Shown: positions 9,669-18,096 of the stretch, piece by piece | Layout of the letters: the number at the start of each line of letters is the position of its first letter | How positions within the stretch are numbered: the stretch's first letter is position 1 | Source of the DNA: Desulfuromonadaceae bacterium | Lineage (GTDB): Bacteria > Desulfobacterota > Desulfuromonadia > Geobacterales > Pseudopelobacteraceae | NCBI GenBank assembly: GCA_028683435.1 | Contig: JAQUIG010000025.1 | Location: 1-40,506, forward strand | Direction of reading: 5' to 3' | DNA length: 40,506 nucleotides | Notes under the pieces: generated by a model | The model's database searches: none | Seen by the model: the letters and a program-made list of their open reading frames with translations, nothing else | What the model was told of the DNA's origin: nothing | Program-made: the position numbers and the translations under genes

Positions 9669-10547
9669 ATGACGACGGAAATACGTGGTCAGCTGCGGTA
9701 CAACGAACCGATGAGCCTCCATACCTCGCTTAAGGTAGGCGGCCCGGCAGACCTCTACGCGATTCCGGAAGATGCCGAAGATCTCCAAAAGATGGTGTCA
9801 TGGTTAGGACAACGCAATATCCCGTGGCTGCCGGTCGGCAGGGGGTACAACCTGCTGGTGCGGGACAAGGGTATTCGCGGTGCGGTGATCTCTCTGGAAC
9901 GATTCGACCGGATCAGCGCCATCGGCGGGGCGCTGATCAAAGCGGAGGCAGGTGCCGAAAATCTGGCGGTGGTACGCTTTGCCCAGAGGTTGGGGCTGGG
10001 AGGCATCGGCTTCATCTCCGGCATCCCCGGTACGATCGGCGGGGCGATAAAGATGAACGCCGGCGCATACGGCGAGGGGCTCCTGGCAAAAACCGATCGC
10101 CTCACGCTGCTCCGCGGCGGCAAACTCCTTGATTTCCGAATCGAGGAGCTTGATTACGGTTACCGCCATCTGAGGTTGGAAGAAGGCGACATCGTGCTGG
10201 CAGCAACATTCAAACTGGAAGAGCGCGAGCCGTCTTGTACCGAGGAAGAAATCCGCAACGACCTGGAACTGCGGCGGACCAAGCATAACGTCGGCTACCC
10301 CAGCGCAGGATCGTTCTTCAAAAACCCTCCCGGAGAGGGTGCCTGGAGGTTAATTGACGCCGCCGGGATGCGTGGCGTAAAAGTTGGCGGCGCACAGGTC
10401 TCCGAGGTGCACAGCAATTTCCTTGTTAACGCCGGAGGCGCGACTGCCCGGGATTTCCTTGATCTGGCGACGATCGTAATAAATGCGGTTTTGACAACAT
10501 CCGGCGTGACACTTGAGGAAGAAGTACGTATAGTGGGCGAAATTTAA
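9669..10547 (+). CDS. murB: UDP-N-acetylenolpyruvoylglucosamine reductase MurB (type II)
   Basis: FAD enzyme that reduces enolpyruvyl-UDP-GlcNAc with NADPH to give UDP-MurNAc, the MurC substrate. The 292-residue size, the HTSLKVGG start, GRGYNLLVRD, SGIPGTIGGAIKMNAG and the SAGSFFKNP segment that carries the catalytic serine place it in the short type II class found in Gram-positives and many deltaproteobacteria. It starts five bases after murC. After its stop there is an 81-base gap before ddl, the widest gap between murE and ftsQ. Confidence 0.96.
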   Translation: MTTEIRGQLRYNEPMSLHTSLKVGGPADLYAIPEDAEDLQKMVSWLGQRNIPWLPVGRGYNLLVRDKGIRGAVISLERFDRISAIGGALIKAEAGAENLAVVRFAQRLGLGGIGFISGIPGTIGGAIKMNAGAYGEGLLAKTDRLTLLRGGKLLDFRIEELDYGYRHLRLEEGDIVLAATFKLEEREPSCTEEEIRNDLELRRTKHNVGYPSAGSFFKNPPGEGAWRLIDAAGMRGVKVGGAQVSEVHSNFLVNAGGATARDFLDLATIVINAVLTTSGVTLEEEVRIVGEI

Positions 10548-10628
10548 TATGGTTAAAATGGGTACGCTTAGTCAAGAGCCATCGTGCTCCTGCGTAATCC
10601 TGTTATCAGGGGGAGAAAGGTTTTCGCC

Positions 10629-11555
10629 ATGATGATATCAAAAAAAATCGGTGTGCTGTTCGGCGGGCTTTCGGCCGAGCGGGAGGTTTCGCTGAAGAGC
10701 GGTGCCGCCGTTCACCAGGCGCTTGTTGCGCAGGGGTACCACGCGGCAGCAATCGATGTCGGGCGCGATCTGGCCGAAGTTCTGAAGCGTGAAGGGGTCG
10801 AAGTCGCCTTTATCGCCCTGCATGGCCGCTACGGTGAGGACGGCTGCGTACAGGGTTTACTGGAACTGCTGCAGATTCCGTACACCGGATCCGGCGTTTT
10901 GGCCAGCGCTCTGGCAATGCATAAGCTTTACAGCAAGCAGACCTTTGCCGCCTGCGGCATCCTGACAGCACCCTTTTGCTGTTACCGGCGCGGTGAATCC
11001 GTGCGGCTGGCTGATCTGCCGTTCGCCCTGCCGCTGGTTGTCAAACCGGTCCAGGAGGGTTCATCCGTCGGGATCTCCATTGTCAGGGAAGAAAATCAGC
11101 TGGAAGCGGCCCTCAAACTGGCTTTCAATCATGATGAAGAGGTACTGGTTGAACAGTATATAAAGGGGCAGGAGGTACAGGTCGGTATACTGGACGATCG
11201 TCCGATCGGCGCTATCGAGATTGTCCCTAAAAATGAATTCTATGACTTTGAAGCTAAATACACCGACGGTATGGCAGAACATATATTTCCCGCTCAACTG
11301 GAGCCAGGATTGTATGAAAAGGCCCAGCAGGTCGGCCTGACGGCTCATCGTGCTCTTGGGTGCAGGGGGTACAGCCGTGTTGATCTCCTGGTGACAACTG
11401 CCGGCGACTGCTATGTTCTGGAAGTTAACACGCTGCCGGGAATGACGGCACTGTCGCTTTTTCCTGAAATTGCGGCAAAAGGCGCAGGCCTGCCGTTTGA
11501 GGCGCTTGTTTCGCGAATTATTGAATCGGCAGAACTCTCCATAAAGGTGAACTAA
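10629..11555 (+). CDS. ddl: D-alanine--D-alanine ligase
   Basis: ATP-grasp ligase producing D-Ala-D-Ala for MurF. About 308 residues from the chosen start. [18 protein letters not shown] at the N terminus, [13 protein letters not shown] in the ATP-binding part and [11 protein letters not shown] near the C terminus are diagnostic. The frame is open back to an ATG at 10584, but the ATG at 10629 (or the adjacent one at 10632) is preferred: it follows GGGAGAAAGG (10611-10620) at a normal distance and matches the family N terminus. Placement between murB and ftsQ is the common arrangement. Confidence 0.96.
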   Translation: MMISKKIGVLFGGLSAEREVSLKSGAAVHQALVAQGYHAAAIDVGRDLAEVLKREGVEVAFIALHGRYGEDGCVQGLLELLQIPYTGSGVLASALAMHKLYSKQTFAACGILTAPFCCYRRGESVRLADLPFALPLVVKPVQEGSSVGISIVREENQLEAALKLAFNHDEEVLVEQYIKGQEVQVGILDDRPIGAIEIVPKNEFYDFEAKYTDGMAEHIFPAQLEPGLYEKAQQVGLTAHRALGCRGYSRVDLLVTTAGDCYVLEVNTLPGMTALSLFPEIAAKGAGLPFEALVSRIIESAELSIKVN

Positions 11556-11558
11556 CGA

Positions 11559-12383
11559 GTGAAGGACTTCGCAAATTCATCATACCAGCGCAGAAAGGTG
11601 GCGCCCAACAAGATCAAGATCAAGCGTAAACCGCTTGACCTCGGTAAGTATCTCCGTCCGCTCAAGACCATCGCCGTTGTGCTGGCTGTGGTTGTGTTGG
11701 CAAGCGGCACTCTTTACGGCGGCTATCGCGCGGTTTCAGCTATCACCCTCTTCTCGCTCAAAACGATTGAAGTTTCGAGTGCCAAACACCTGACTCGGGA
11801 GGAGATCCTCGGATTGGCCGGCGTAGAACCGGGCAAAGATCTGCTTCGCGTGAACCTGAAACGGATGGGGGAGCATATCCTGGAGAATCCATGGGTTGAA
11901 ACGGTGCAGATCAATCGATATTTCCCGGATGGCCTCTCAATCGTCATCACTGAACGTGAACCGGTAGCGATTGTCAATATGGGGTTCATCTACTATCTTG
12001 ACGGTAAGGCGAATGTCTTCAAGGTTCTTAACCAGGGGGACAGGCTTGATTTCCCGGTTGTCACCGGCTTCAGCGAGGAAGAACTCGGCAGCGATCCAAA
12101 GGGGACCAGGGAGGCGCTTCAGGAAACATGCGGTCTCCTGAAAATACTGCGTGAAAACGGCGCGTTTATCCTTGCGGATGTGTCGGAGATTCATTACGAT
12201 AAAGGGTATGGTTTCACCCTGTTCACCTCTTCCGGCGCACTTCCGGTCAAAGTCGGCTCGGGAGATTTCTCTGCAAAAGTCGAGCGGTTCGCTCGTATCT
12301 ACCAGGATCTGATGGTGCAGCTACCGTCAATTCGTTATATCGATCTTGATTACAGCGATAAAATAATCATAAAAAAAAGCTGA
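11559..12383 (+). CDS. ftsQ: Cell division protein FtsQ
   Basis: Bitopic membrane protein linking the FtsBL complex and the septal synthase to the divisome. The 274 residues show a basic cytoplasmic tail rich in lysine and arginine (about 1-35), one membrane segment (about 36-60), a POTRA domain beginning near TIEVSSAKHLTREEIL, and the FtsQ-type beta domain with VTEREPVAIV-like sequence after it. The start is GTG at 11559, with AAGG about 11 bases upstream and only three bases after ddl. Sequence conservation is low as usual for FtsQ; identity rests on domain order and position before ftsA. Confidence 0.93.
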   Translation: MKDFANSSYQRRKVAPNKIKIKRKPLDLGKYLRPLKTIAVVLAVVVLASGTLYGGYRAVSAITLFSLKTIEVSSAKHLTREEILGLAGVEPGKDLLRVNLKRMGEHILENPWVETVQINRYFPDGLSIVITEREPVAIVNMGFIYYLDGKANVFKVLNQGDRLDFPVVTGFSEEELGSDPKGTREALQETCGLLKILRENGAFILADVSEIHYDKGYGFTLFTSSGALPVKVGSGDFSAKVERFARIYQDLMVQLPSIRYIDLDYSDKIIIKKS

Positions 12384-12426
12384 TGTTAATATGTATTCTT
12401 TATTCTTGTTCAGCAGGGGGAGCGGT

Positions 12427-13665
12427 ATGTCAGCTATAAAACGGGATAATCTGATCGTCGGCCTCGACATCGGTACAACCAAGATTTGCGCCATCGTCGG
12501 CAACGTCACAGAGGAGGGTATCGATATCGTCGGCATCGGAACCAGCCCATCCAGCGGCCTGCGTAAAGGCGTGGTCATTAATATCGAGAGTACCGTTGGT
12601 GCCATCCGTAAAGCCATTGAGGAAGCGGAACTAATGGCCGGCTGCGAGATCAAGTCGGTTTATGCCGGCATCGCCGGCGGACATATCAAAGGGCTAAACT
12701 CCAACGGCGTTATCGCCATCAAGAACCGTGAGGTTTCGCAGGAGGACGTGCGTCGGGTCATTGATGCCGCCAAAGCGATCAATATCCCTATGGATCGTGA
12801 AGTGCTGCATATACTGCCGCAGGAATTCATCATCGACGAACAAGACGGCATCCGCGAGCCACTCGGCATGAGCGGGGTCAGGCTGGAAGGCAAGGTTCAT
12901 ATCGTCACCGGTGCTGTGGCAAGTGCTCAGAACATAGTCAAATCCTGCAACCGGGCCGGACTTGATGTGGCCGACATTGTACTGGAACAGTTGGCGTCAT
13001 CCCACGCGGTACTTTCTGATGATGAGAGAGAGCTGGGGGTCTGCATGGTGGATATCGGCGGCGGAACGACCGACATTGCCATTTTTGCAGATGGTGCGAT
13101 CAAATATACATCGGTTATCTCCCTGGGAGGCAACCAGCTTACGAACGACATCGCCGTAGGGCTGCGTACTCCGTTTGCCGAAGCTGAAAAAATCAAGAAG
13201 AAATACGGCTGCTGCCTCGCTTCACTGGTTGGAAAAGAAGACAAAATTGAGGTGCCGAGCGTCGGCGGGCGCAAGCCCCGAGAACTCTCACGCAACGTAT
13301 TATGCGAAATCCTGGGTCCTCGCATGGAGGAAATATTCTCGCTCATCAACCGCGAGATCATTAAATCCGGCCTGGAAGATTCAATCGCATCAGGCGTCGT
13401 CATCACCGGAGGTTCCAGTATTCTGGAAGGAATCCCGGAACTGGCAGAACAGATATTTAATCTGCCGGTACGTCGCGGGCTCCCACAAAAAATCGGCGGC
13501 CTGAACGATGTCGTAAAATCACCGGTTTACGCGACCGGCGTCGGCCTTGTTGTGTACGGAAGCCGCAACTCCGGTTCGCATGAATTCCCGACCGGCAAGC
13601 CGGAAGCAAACCTGTTTGGATCTGTCTTCGGGCGGATGAAGGGGTGGTTCCGCGAATTTTTCTAA
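12427..13665 (+). CDS. ftsA: Cell division protein FtsA
   Basis: Actin-like ATPase that tethers FtsZ filaments to the inner membrane. About 412 residues from the ATG at 12427, which follows a CAGGGGGA ribosome-binding site; an upstream in-frame ATG (12391) lacks one and would add a non-conserved extension. GLDIGTTKICAIVG is the phosphate 1 loop, MVDIGGGTTDIAIF the phosphate 2 loop, and VITGGSSILEG the adenosine-binding segment. The last residues (FGRMKGWFREFF) form the amphipathic membrane-targeting helix. A 106-base AT-rich gap with a candidate promoter separates it from ftsZ. Confidence 0.97.
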   Translation: MSAIKRDNLIVGLDIGTTKICAIVGNVTEEGIDIVGIGTSPSSGLRKGVVINIESTVGAIRKAIEEAELMAGCEIKSVYAGIAGGHIKGLNSNGVIAIKNREVSQEDVRRVIDAAKAINIPMDREVLHILPQEFIIDEQDGIREPLGMSGVRLEGKVHIVTGAVASAQNIVKSCNRAGLDVADIVLEQLASSHAVLSDDERELGVCMVDIGGGTTDIAIFADGAIKYTSVISLGGNQLTNDIAVGLRTPFAEAEKIKKKYGCCLASLVGKEDKIEVPSVGGRKPRELSRNVLCEILGPRMEEIFSLINREIIKSGLEDSIASGVVITGGSSILEGIPELAEQIFNLPVRRGLPQKIGGLNDVVKSPVYATGVGLVVYGSRNSGSHEFPTGKPEANLFGSVFGRMKGWFREFF

Positions 13666-13693
13666 CCGGCATAAAAAATATTATTTTTTTCTT

Positions 13694-13722
13694 TTGATTC
13701 TTGGTCAAATAGAGGTTACATT
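13694..13722 (+). promoter_or_regulatory. Candidate ftsZ promoter
   Basis: TTGATT (13694-13699) and TACATT (13717-13722) are separated by exactly 17 bp in the AT-rich ftsA-ftsZ gap. A start near 13729 would give a leader of about 43 bases ending in AGAAGGGGGAA before the ATG. Extra ftsZ promoters in this gap are usual in other bacteria. Confidence 0.45.
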
Positions 13723-13771
13723 TCCGACACAAAATCTAATTTAAGTCATTAATATATAGAAGGGGGAACGC

Positions 13772-14941
13772 ATGTTTGAATTTGACGAGACCATTGAGCA
13801 AAGCGCTGTTATTAAAGTGATCGGGGTCGGTGGCGGTGGCGGCAATGCCATCAACACCATGATATCCAGTTCTATACATAAAGTGGATTTTATCGTAGCC
13901 AACACCGATGCCCAAGCACTGCGGACCTCGAAAGCGCCGGTAAAACTGCAACTCGGTCGGGAGCTGACCAAGGGTCTTGGCGCAGGTTCAAAACCTGAAG
14001 TAGGCACGGCTGCGGCTCTCGAAAACAAGGATCAATTGGCTGAAGCGATCAAAGGCGCCGACCTGGTCTTCATCGCGGCAGGCATGGGCGGCGGTACCGG
14101 TACCGGTGCGGCACCTGTTATCGCCGAGGCCGCCCGCGAAACCGGCGTCCTGACCGTCGGGGTTGTCACCAAGCCGTTCACGTATGAAGGGAAGGCGCGT
14201 TCACTGCTCGCTGATCAGGGGATCGAAGAACTGAAGAAACATGTCGACTCACTGATTATCATCCCCAATGATCGCCTCATCAGCCTGGCCAGTAAAAACA
14301 TGTCGCTCTTCGACGCGTTCAAACCATCAGATGACGTTCTTCGCCAGGCAGTGCAGGGGATTTCCGAGCTCATCACCTCAACCGGCCTGATGAACCTCGA
14401 CTTTGCCGATGTCAAGACCGTCATGAGTGTTCGCGGCATGGCGATGATGGGCATCGGCATGGGGAGTGGTGATAATCGTGCGGCCGACGCTGTCAACAAC
14501 GCCATCTCCAGTCCGCTTCTGGAAGATAATGATATCTCTGGAGCCAAGGGGGTGCTGGTAAATATCACCGGTTCCGCCTCCATGACCATGGATGATTACA
14601 ACACCGTAAATCGTATTGTTCACGAAAAAGTACACGAAGATGCCAACATCAAGATCGGTGTTGTCCGTGATGACGAAATGGCGGACAACATCAAGGTAAC
14701 GGTCATTGCCACCGGCTTTGGCGATCGTTTTGATGTGGAAAAAAGTCGTGACGTCCGCAGAAACAGCCTGTCACTGGCAGAAAAACATGTCGTCAGTTCC
14801 GTATCCCTCGACCGGCCGACCTTTCAGCGTGATCGTGAAAGAACCGAGAATGTCACGCGCATCCGTCCGCCAGTTACCTTTATCGAAGAGGATGAAGACC
14901 AGTACGACATTCCAACTTTTTTAAGAAAATCAGTAGATTAG
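13772..14941 (+). CDS. ftsZ: Cell division GTPase FtsZ
   Basis: Tubulin-like GTPase that forms the Z ring. At 389 residues it is typical. [12 protein letters not shown] begins the GTP site, and the tubulin signature GMGGGTGTG lies at 104-112. The NxxFAD-type T7 region ([12 protein letters not shown]) completes the catalytic site. The C terminus ends with [11 protein letters not shown], the conserved peptide that binds FtsA and other partners, after an acidic variable linker. A ribosome-binding site AGAAGGGGG precedes the ATG. It is the last dcw gene here and is followed by a strong terminator. Confidence 0.98.
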   Translation: MFEFDETIEQSAVIKVIGVGGGGGNAINTMISSSIHKVDFIVANTDAQALRTSKAPVKLQLGRELTKGLGAGSKPEVGTAAALENKDQLAEAIKGADLVFIAAGMGGGTGTGAAPVIAEAARETGVLTVGVVTKPFTYEGKARSLLADQGIEELKKHVDSLIIIPNDRLISLASKNMSLFDAFKPSDDVLRQAVQGISELITSTGLMNLDFADVKTVMSVRGMAMMGIGMGSGDNRAADAVNNAISSPLLEDNDISGAKGVLVNITGSASMTMDDYNTVNRIVHEKVHEDANIKIGVVRDDEMADNIKVTVIATGFGDRFDVEKSRDVRRNSLSLAEKHVVSSVSLDRPTFQRDRERTENVTRIRPPVTFIEEDEDQYDIPTFLRKSVD

Positions 14942-14956
14942 AACCGGAACAGCGAT

Positions 14957-14997
14957 AAAGGGGGCAGGCCGGACGGTCTGCCCCCTTTATTATTTTT
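14957..14997 (+). terminator. Strong intrinsic terminator after ftsZ
   Basis: AAAGGGGGCAG (14957-14967) pairs with CTGCCCCCTTT (14978-14988); the stem can extend by three pairs to a GGAC loop, giving 14 bp. It is followed by ATTATTTTT. It closes the dcw cluster. Confidence 0.85.
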
Positions 14998-15044
14998 GAC
15001 TGCTGCCGTTAATTTTCTGGACTAACGGTGGACTCTCCGGTATT

Positions 15045-15073
15045 TTGCCCAGTCAAATCAATATCACTATACA
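15045..15073 (+). promoter_or_regulatory. Candidate promoter for the FKBP gene
   Basis: TTGCCC (15045-15050) and TATACA (15068-15073) are 17 bp apart. The expected start is near 15080, with GAGGT (15082-15086) serving the ATG at 15093. An inverted repeat CCGTTA/TAACGG lies just upstream, around 15006-15027. Confidence 0.5.
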
Positions 15074-15092
15074 AGCAATGTGAGGTAAGCAA

Positions 15093-15608
15093 ATGGCACA
15101 AGCAGAAAAAGGCAACACTGTAACAATCAACTTTACCGGGACACTGGAAGATGGAACGGTATTCGACTCGACTCTTGAAGATATGGAATGTGATGGAGAG
15201 TGCTGTGCAGACGGCTGTGACGAAGACGGTTGTGAAGATGATGAATGCGGCTGCGGCGAGCATGCAAGCGGCCCGATGACCTTTGTGCTGGGAGAGGAGA
15301 TTCTCTTTCCTCAAATTGATGCAGCAATTGTCGGCATGACACCAGGCGAGAAAAAAACCGTTCAGATTGCCGCTGCAGATGCTTTTGGCGAGTATGACAA
15401 GGAAAAGATCTTCACCGTACCGCGCAGTGACCTTCCTGAAGATCTCATCCCGGAAGTGGGCGACGAACTGAGCCTCTCCAACGAAGATGACGAGGAACTT
15501 GATGTCGTCGTCCTCGAAATAGCGGAAGACCAGGTTACTTTTGATGCCAACCACCCTCTCGCCGGTGAAGACGTCACCTTTGAGATCGAACTGCTCAGCA
15601 TTCAGTAG
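15093..15608 (+). CDS. SlyD-like FKBP peptidyl-prolyl isomerase with cysteine-rich insert
   Basis: Cytoplasmic FKBP-type prolyl isomerase/chaperone of 171 residues. The FKBP half-domain starts at GNTVTINFTGTLEDGTVFDST, with the IF (insert-in-flap) chaperone domain from about DAFGEYDKEKIF to FDANHPLAGE. Unlike E. coli SlyD, it lacks a His-rich tail; instead an acidic loop at residues 29-60 carries seven cysteines (33, 37, 38, 42, 47, 52, 54) and His57. The loop could bind metal; that is inference. The gene has its own candidate promoter and is followed after five bases by the TRIC gene. Whether it replaces SlyD in nickel delivery cannot be judged from the sequence. Confidence 0.9.
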   Translation: MAQAEKGNTVTINFTGTLEDGTVFDSTLEDMECDGECCADGCDEDGCEDDECGCGEHASGPMTFVLGEEILFPQIDAAIVGMTPGEKKTVQIAAADAFGEYDKEKIFTVPRSDLPEDLIPEVGDELSLSNEDDEELDVVVLEIAEDQVTFDANHPLAGEDVTFEIELLSIQ

Positions 15609-15613
15609 AGCAG

Positions 15614-16243
15614 ATGAGCATCCTCTATGCACTCGATCTTCTGGGCACAGCCGCTTTTGCCGCTTCGGGTGCCTGGGCAGGCGTCCGCCGTGATATGGAT
15701 CTGTTCGGGATAGTGCTGCTGGGATTGGTAACAGCAATTGGGGGGGGGACCGTGCGGGATTTGCTGCTCGGTGCCCCCCCGTTTATTCTGAAAGATGAAA
15801 CCTACCTGTACCTCTCACTGATCGTTTCGCTGTTGGTCTTTGTTTTTCACCGCAATATGGAGTTTCTGCAGCATCCACTCCAGTATTTCGATGCGGTCGG
15901 CCTTGGGACCTTTGTCGTTATTGGCACCGGCAAGGCGTTTGACTATCATATCGGTTTTTTTGGTTCTGTTATGATGGGGGTTATGACTGCCACCGCCGGG
16001 GGGATGATCAGAGATGTCCTTTCTAACCGGGTACCGCTTGTCCTGCAACGCGAAGTATACGCTTCCGCCTGTATAGCCGGGGGAATACTGCTCTATCTGC
16101 TGCACCTCACTGCTTTCCCCAAAAACTGGGCGCTGATTGTTGCTGCCCTGACCGTTATCATCGTGCGTCTGCTGGCTATCAAGAAAGGGTGGTCATTACC
16201 ACGGGCGACTATCAACGGCCGCAGGAAAGAACAGGCGTCATAG
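15614..16243 (+). CDS. TRIC-type cation channel / UPF0126 membrane protein
   Basis: A 209-residue membrane protein with about seven hydrophobic segments in two homologous halves. Each half has the family pattern: [17 protein letters not shown] followed by [11 protein letters not shown], then [17 protein letters not shown] followed by [11 protein letters not shown]. Prokaryotic members of this family have been shown to be TRIC-like cation channels; older names are YicG/YadS. Its physiological ion and role here are unknown. It probably shares the FKBP transcript. Its 3' end overlaps the convergent folD gene by six bases, with no terminator between them. Confidence 0.88.
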   Translation: MSILYALDLLGTAAFAASGAWAGVRRDMDLFGIVLLGLVTAIGGGTVRDLLLGAPPFILKDETYLYLSLIVSLLVFVFHRNMEFLQHPLQYFDAVGLGTFVVIGTGKAFDYHIGFFGSVMMGVMTATAGGMIRDVLSNRVPLVLQREVYASACIAGGILLYLLHLTAFPKNWALIVAALTVIIVRLLAIKKGWSLPRATINGRRKEQAS

Positions 16244-17110
16244 CAGATCGAAATTATTCTGGTACGCCATCAGCGTATTAACCATCAGCGCCGCCACGGT
16301 CATCCTGCCGACGCCGCCAGGCACCGGGGTTATCCAGGAACATTTTTTGCTGACATTTTCAAAATCCACATCCCCAACCAATTTGCCGTTATCAAGCCTA
16401 TTGATGCCGACATCGATCATCACAACCCCATCTTTAACCATATCCTCGGTAATAAATCCGGGGATACCGACCGCCACTACAATGATATCTGCCCGCCTGG
16501 TTTCATCCAGCAGGAGTTCGCGCGGAGTTTCGATATGTGCAAGGGTGACGGTGGCATTGCCGATTTCGAAATCGTTCGAAAGCATGATCGAAATAGGTTT
16601 ACCGACGATATTCGAGCGGCCGATAACAACACAATGCTTCCCTTTAACCGGTATTTCGTAAAACTGAAGCAGCTTGCAGATACCATAGGCGGTGGCTGGC
16701 CGGAAAGCCTTCTGTCCCAGGGTCATGCGGCCGAAATTGGTTGGATGAAAACCATCGATGTCTTTGTCCGGGTCAATCGCGTTGATGATGTTCTGCGGGT
16801 TGATATGCTTCGGTACCGGCAGTTGCACGATCAGCCCGTCAGTGGCAGGATCGGCATTGATCTCGGCAATCTTTGCCAGCAGCTCAGACTCTGTAATGCT
16901 CTCCGGAAAACGGAGCAGAGCGCTTTCAAAACCGGCACGTGCACATGATGTTATCTTCGATTTTACGTATGATTCGCTGGGGGCATGCTCCCCGACCAGA
17001 ATCACGGTCATATGCGGCTTGCGTAAGCCTGAGCCGACATACGCAGCAACCCGCCTGGATATATCCGTGATCAGACTTTCAGCACATTTTTTCCCATCCA
17101 GTAACTTCAT
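16238..17110 (-). CDS. folD: Methylenetetrahydrofolate dehydrogenase / cyclohydrolase FolD
   Basis: Bifunctional enzyme interconverting 5,10-methylene-, methenyl- and 10-formyl-tetrahydrofolate with NADP. 290 residues is normal. [14 protein letters not shown] carries the catalytic lysine region, [10 protein letters not shown] matches the conserved QLPLP-type loop, [11 protein letters not shown] is the dinucleotide-binding motif, and [11 protein letters not shown] is the C-terminal signature. It lies 18 bases downstream of ppiC on the same strand, probably one transcript. Its product feeds one-carbon units toward purines and, through methyl-tetrahydrofolate, toward MetH encoded elsewhere in the window. 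Confidence 0.97.
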   Translation of the reverse strand: MKLLDGKKCAESLITDISRRVAAYVGSGLRKPHMTVILVGEHAPSESYVKSKITSCARAGFESALLRFPESITESELLAKIAEINADPATDGLIVQLPVPKHINPQNIINAIDPDKDIDGFHPTNFGRMTLGQKAFRPATAYGICKLLQFYEIPVKGKHCVVIGRSNIVGKPISIMLSNDFEIGNATVTLAHIETPRELLLDETRRADIIVVAVGIPGFITEDMVKDGVVMIDVGINRLDNGKLVGDVDFENVSKKCSWITPVPGGVGRMTVAALMVNTLMAYQNNFDLL

Positions 17111-17128
17111 AATACTGAGCCCCTTTTT

Positions 17129-17410
17129 TTATTCGGAGCGCTTGGTAACTTCAATCAGATGATAGCCGAACTGGGTCTTTACCGGTCCGAGAACTTTCCC
17201 GACTTCGCCGGAGAACACGACGTCGTCAAACTCTTTTACCATCTGCCCCGGGCTGAATTCGCCTAAATTGCCGCCATCTTTGCCGGAAGGACACTGGGAG
17301 TTCTCGCGGGCGCTTGCCGCAAAATCCTCTCCTGCTTCGATCTTTGTTTTCAGCGCCTCACACGCTTCTTTGGTTGCCACCAGAATGTGGCGGGCAGATG
17401 CTTTAGCCAT
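17129..17410 (-). CDS. ppiC: Parvulin-type peptidyl-prolyl cis-trans isomerase
   Basis: A 93-residue stand-alone rotamase domain with no signal peptide, so cytoplasmic. ASARHILVATKEACEALK, the stretch ending in FSPGQMVKEFDDVVF, and the final GPVKTQFGYHLIEVT match the PpiC/parvulin fold, including the two conserved histidines (RHI and YHLI). The length equals E. coli PpiC. A good AAGGAG ribosome-binding site precedes the ATG on the minus strand. It is the first gene of a ppiC-folD pair; a candidate promoter embedded in inverted repeats lies upstream. Confidence 0.93.
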   Translation of the reverse strand: MAKASARHILVATKEACEALKTKIEAGEDFAASARENSQCPSGKDGGNLGEFSPGQMVKEFDDVVFSGEVGKVLGPVKTQFGYHLIEVTKRSE

Positions 17411-17462
17411 TCTAAACTCCTTTTATATGTAGTCCTGCTGTTGATATGTACTTCACACCTTT

Positions 17463-17518
17463 TTGACACTAATACGACAATTAGTCAATACGTCAACGAG
17501 CTTTTCGTTGTATTGACG
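17463..17518. promoter_or_regulatory. Overlapping inverted repeats upstream of ppiC with a candidate promoter
   Basis: Four half-sites are arranged as TTGAC (17463), GTCAA (17484), GTCAA (17492) and TTGAC (17513); each facing pair starts 21 bp apart. The first pair extends as TTGAC-TAAT / ATTA-GTCAA. The second can also pair as TCAATA..AACGA with TCGTTGTATTGA. On the minus strand TTGACG (17496-17491) and TATTAG (17474-17469), 16 bp apart, form a candidate ppiC promoter within the repeats. Confidence 0.45.
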
Positions 17519-17682
17519 CGCGGCAAATTAACAGCGGAAAATGTTGCCTTGTGAACTGTTGATGCTATGATACTATTTGATGAGGAGTGGCTCTGTATCC
17601 AGCCATTTAAAAAACAGAGATATAACCCGGTGCTTCAGCTATTTATATATGCTGTAAAATTTATTTCAGGAGGGGAAAAGTC
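17519..17682 (+). other. mscL upstream region
   Basis: AT-rich noncoding stretch leading to mscL. TTGCCT and TATGAT with 16 bp between them near 17542-17569 could be a weak promoter. The only clear signal is a very strong ribosome-binding site, AGGAGGGG (17668-17675), eight bases or so before the mscL ATG. No hairpin terminator or conserved RNA was recognised. Confidence 0.4.
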
Positions 17683-18078
17683 ATGGGCATGATCAAGGAG
17701 TTCAAGGAGTTCGCGGTAAAGGGCAATGTTATTGATATGGCGATAGGCATCATCATTGGGGTGGCTTTTGGTAAAATAATCACATCTCTCGTTGGAGACG
17801 TGATCATGCCGCCCATCGGCGTCGCATTGGGAGGAGTCGATTTTTCAAGCCTGTCGATAGTCGTCAAGGAAGCGGTTGAGCAAAAACCGGCGGTGCTAAT
17901 CAGCTACGGGAAATTTCTGCAGACGATTATAGATTTTACAATTATTGCCTTCACCGTATTCATGGCGGTAAAAGGGATGAACGCCCTCAAGAAGAAGGAA
18001 GAAGCAGCTCCTGCTGCACCATCCAATCAGGAGCTGCTGCTTGCGGAAATCAGGGATCTGCTCAGGGACACAAAGTAG
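17683..18078 (+). CDS. mscL: Large-conductance mechanosensitive channel MscL
   Basis: Homopentameric inner-membrane channel that opens under high tension and releases solutes during hypo-osmotic shock. The 131 residues show the family plan: N-terminal amphipathic helix [20 protein letters not shown]1 ([26 protein letters not shown]), a short periplasmic loop, TM2 (about [19 protein letters not shown]), and a charged cytoplasmic helix ending [14 protein letters not shown] very strong ribosome-binding site precedes the ATG. Gene ends 18 bases from the convergent kinase gene. Confidence 0.97.
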   Translation: MGMIKEFKEFAVKGNVIDMAIGIIIGVAFGKIITSLVGDVIMPPIGVALGGVDFSSLSIVVKEAVEQKPAVLISYGKFLQTIIDFTIIAFTVFMAVKGMNALKKKEEAAPAAPSNQELLLAEIRDLLRDTK

Positions 18079-18096
18079 CACAGACCTGCAGGATAC

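Noticed and set aside
10549-10632. 27-codon frame between murB and ddl whose TGA overlaps the ddl ATG
   Set aside because: The overlap suggests a leader peptide, but it has no ribosome-binding site and no composition signal, so chance is the simpler reading.
16238-16243. Six-base tail-to-tail overlap of the TRIC gene and folD
   Set aside because: Convergent overlaps of a few bases are common in compact genomes; no regulatory structure is visible.
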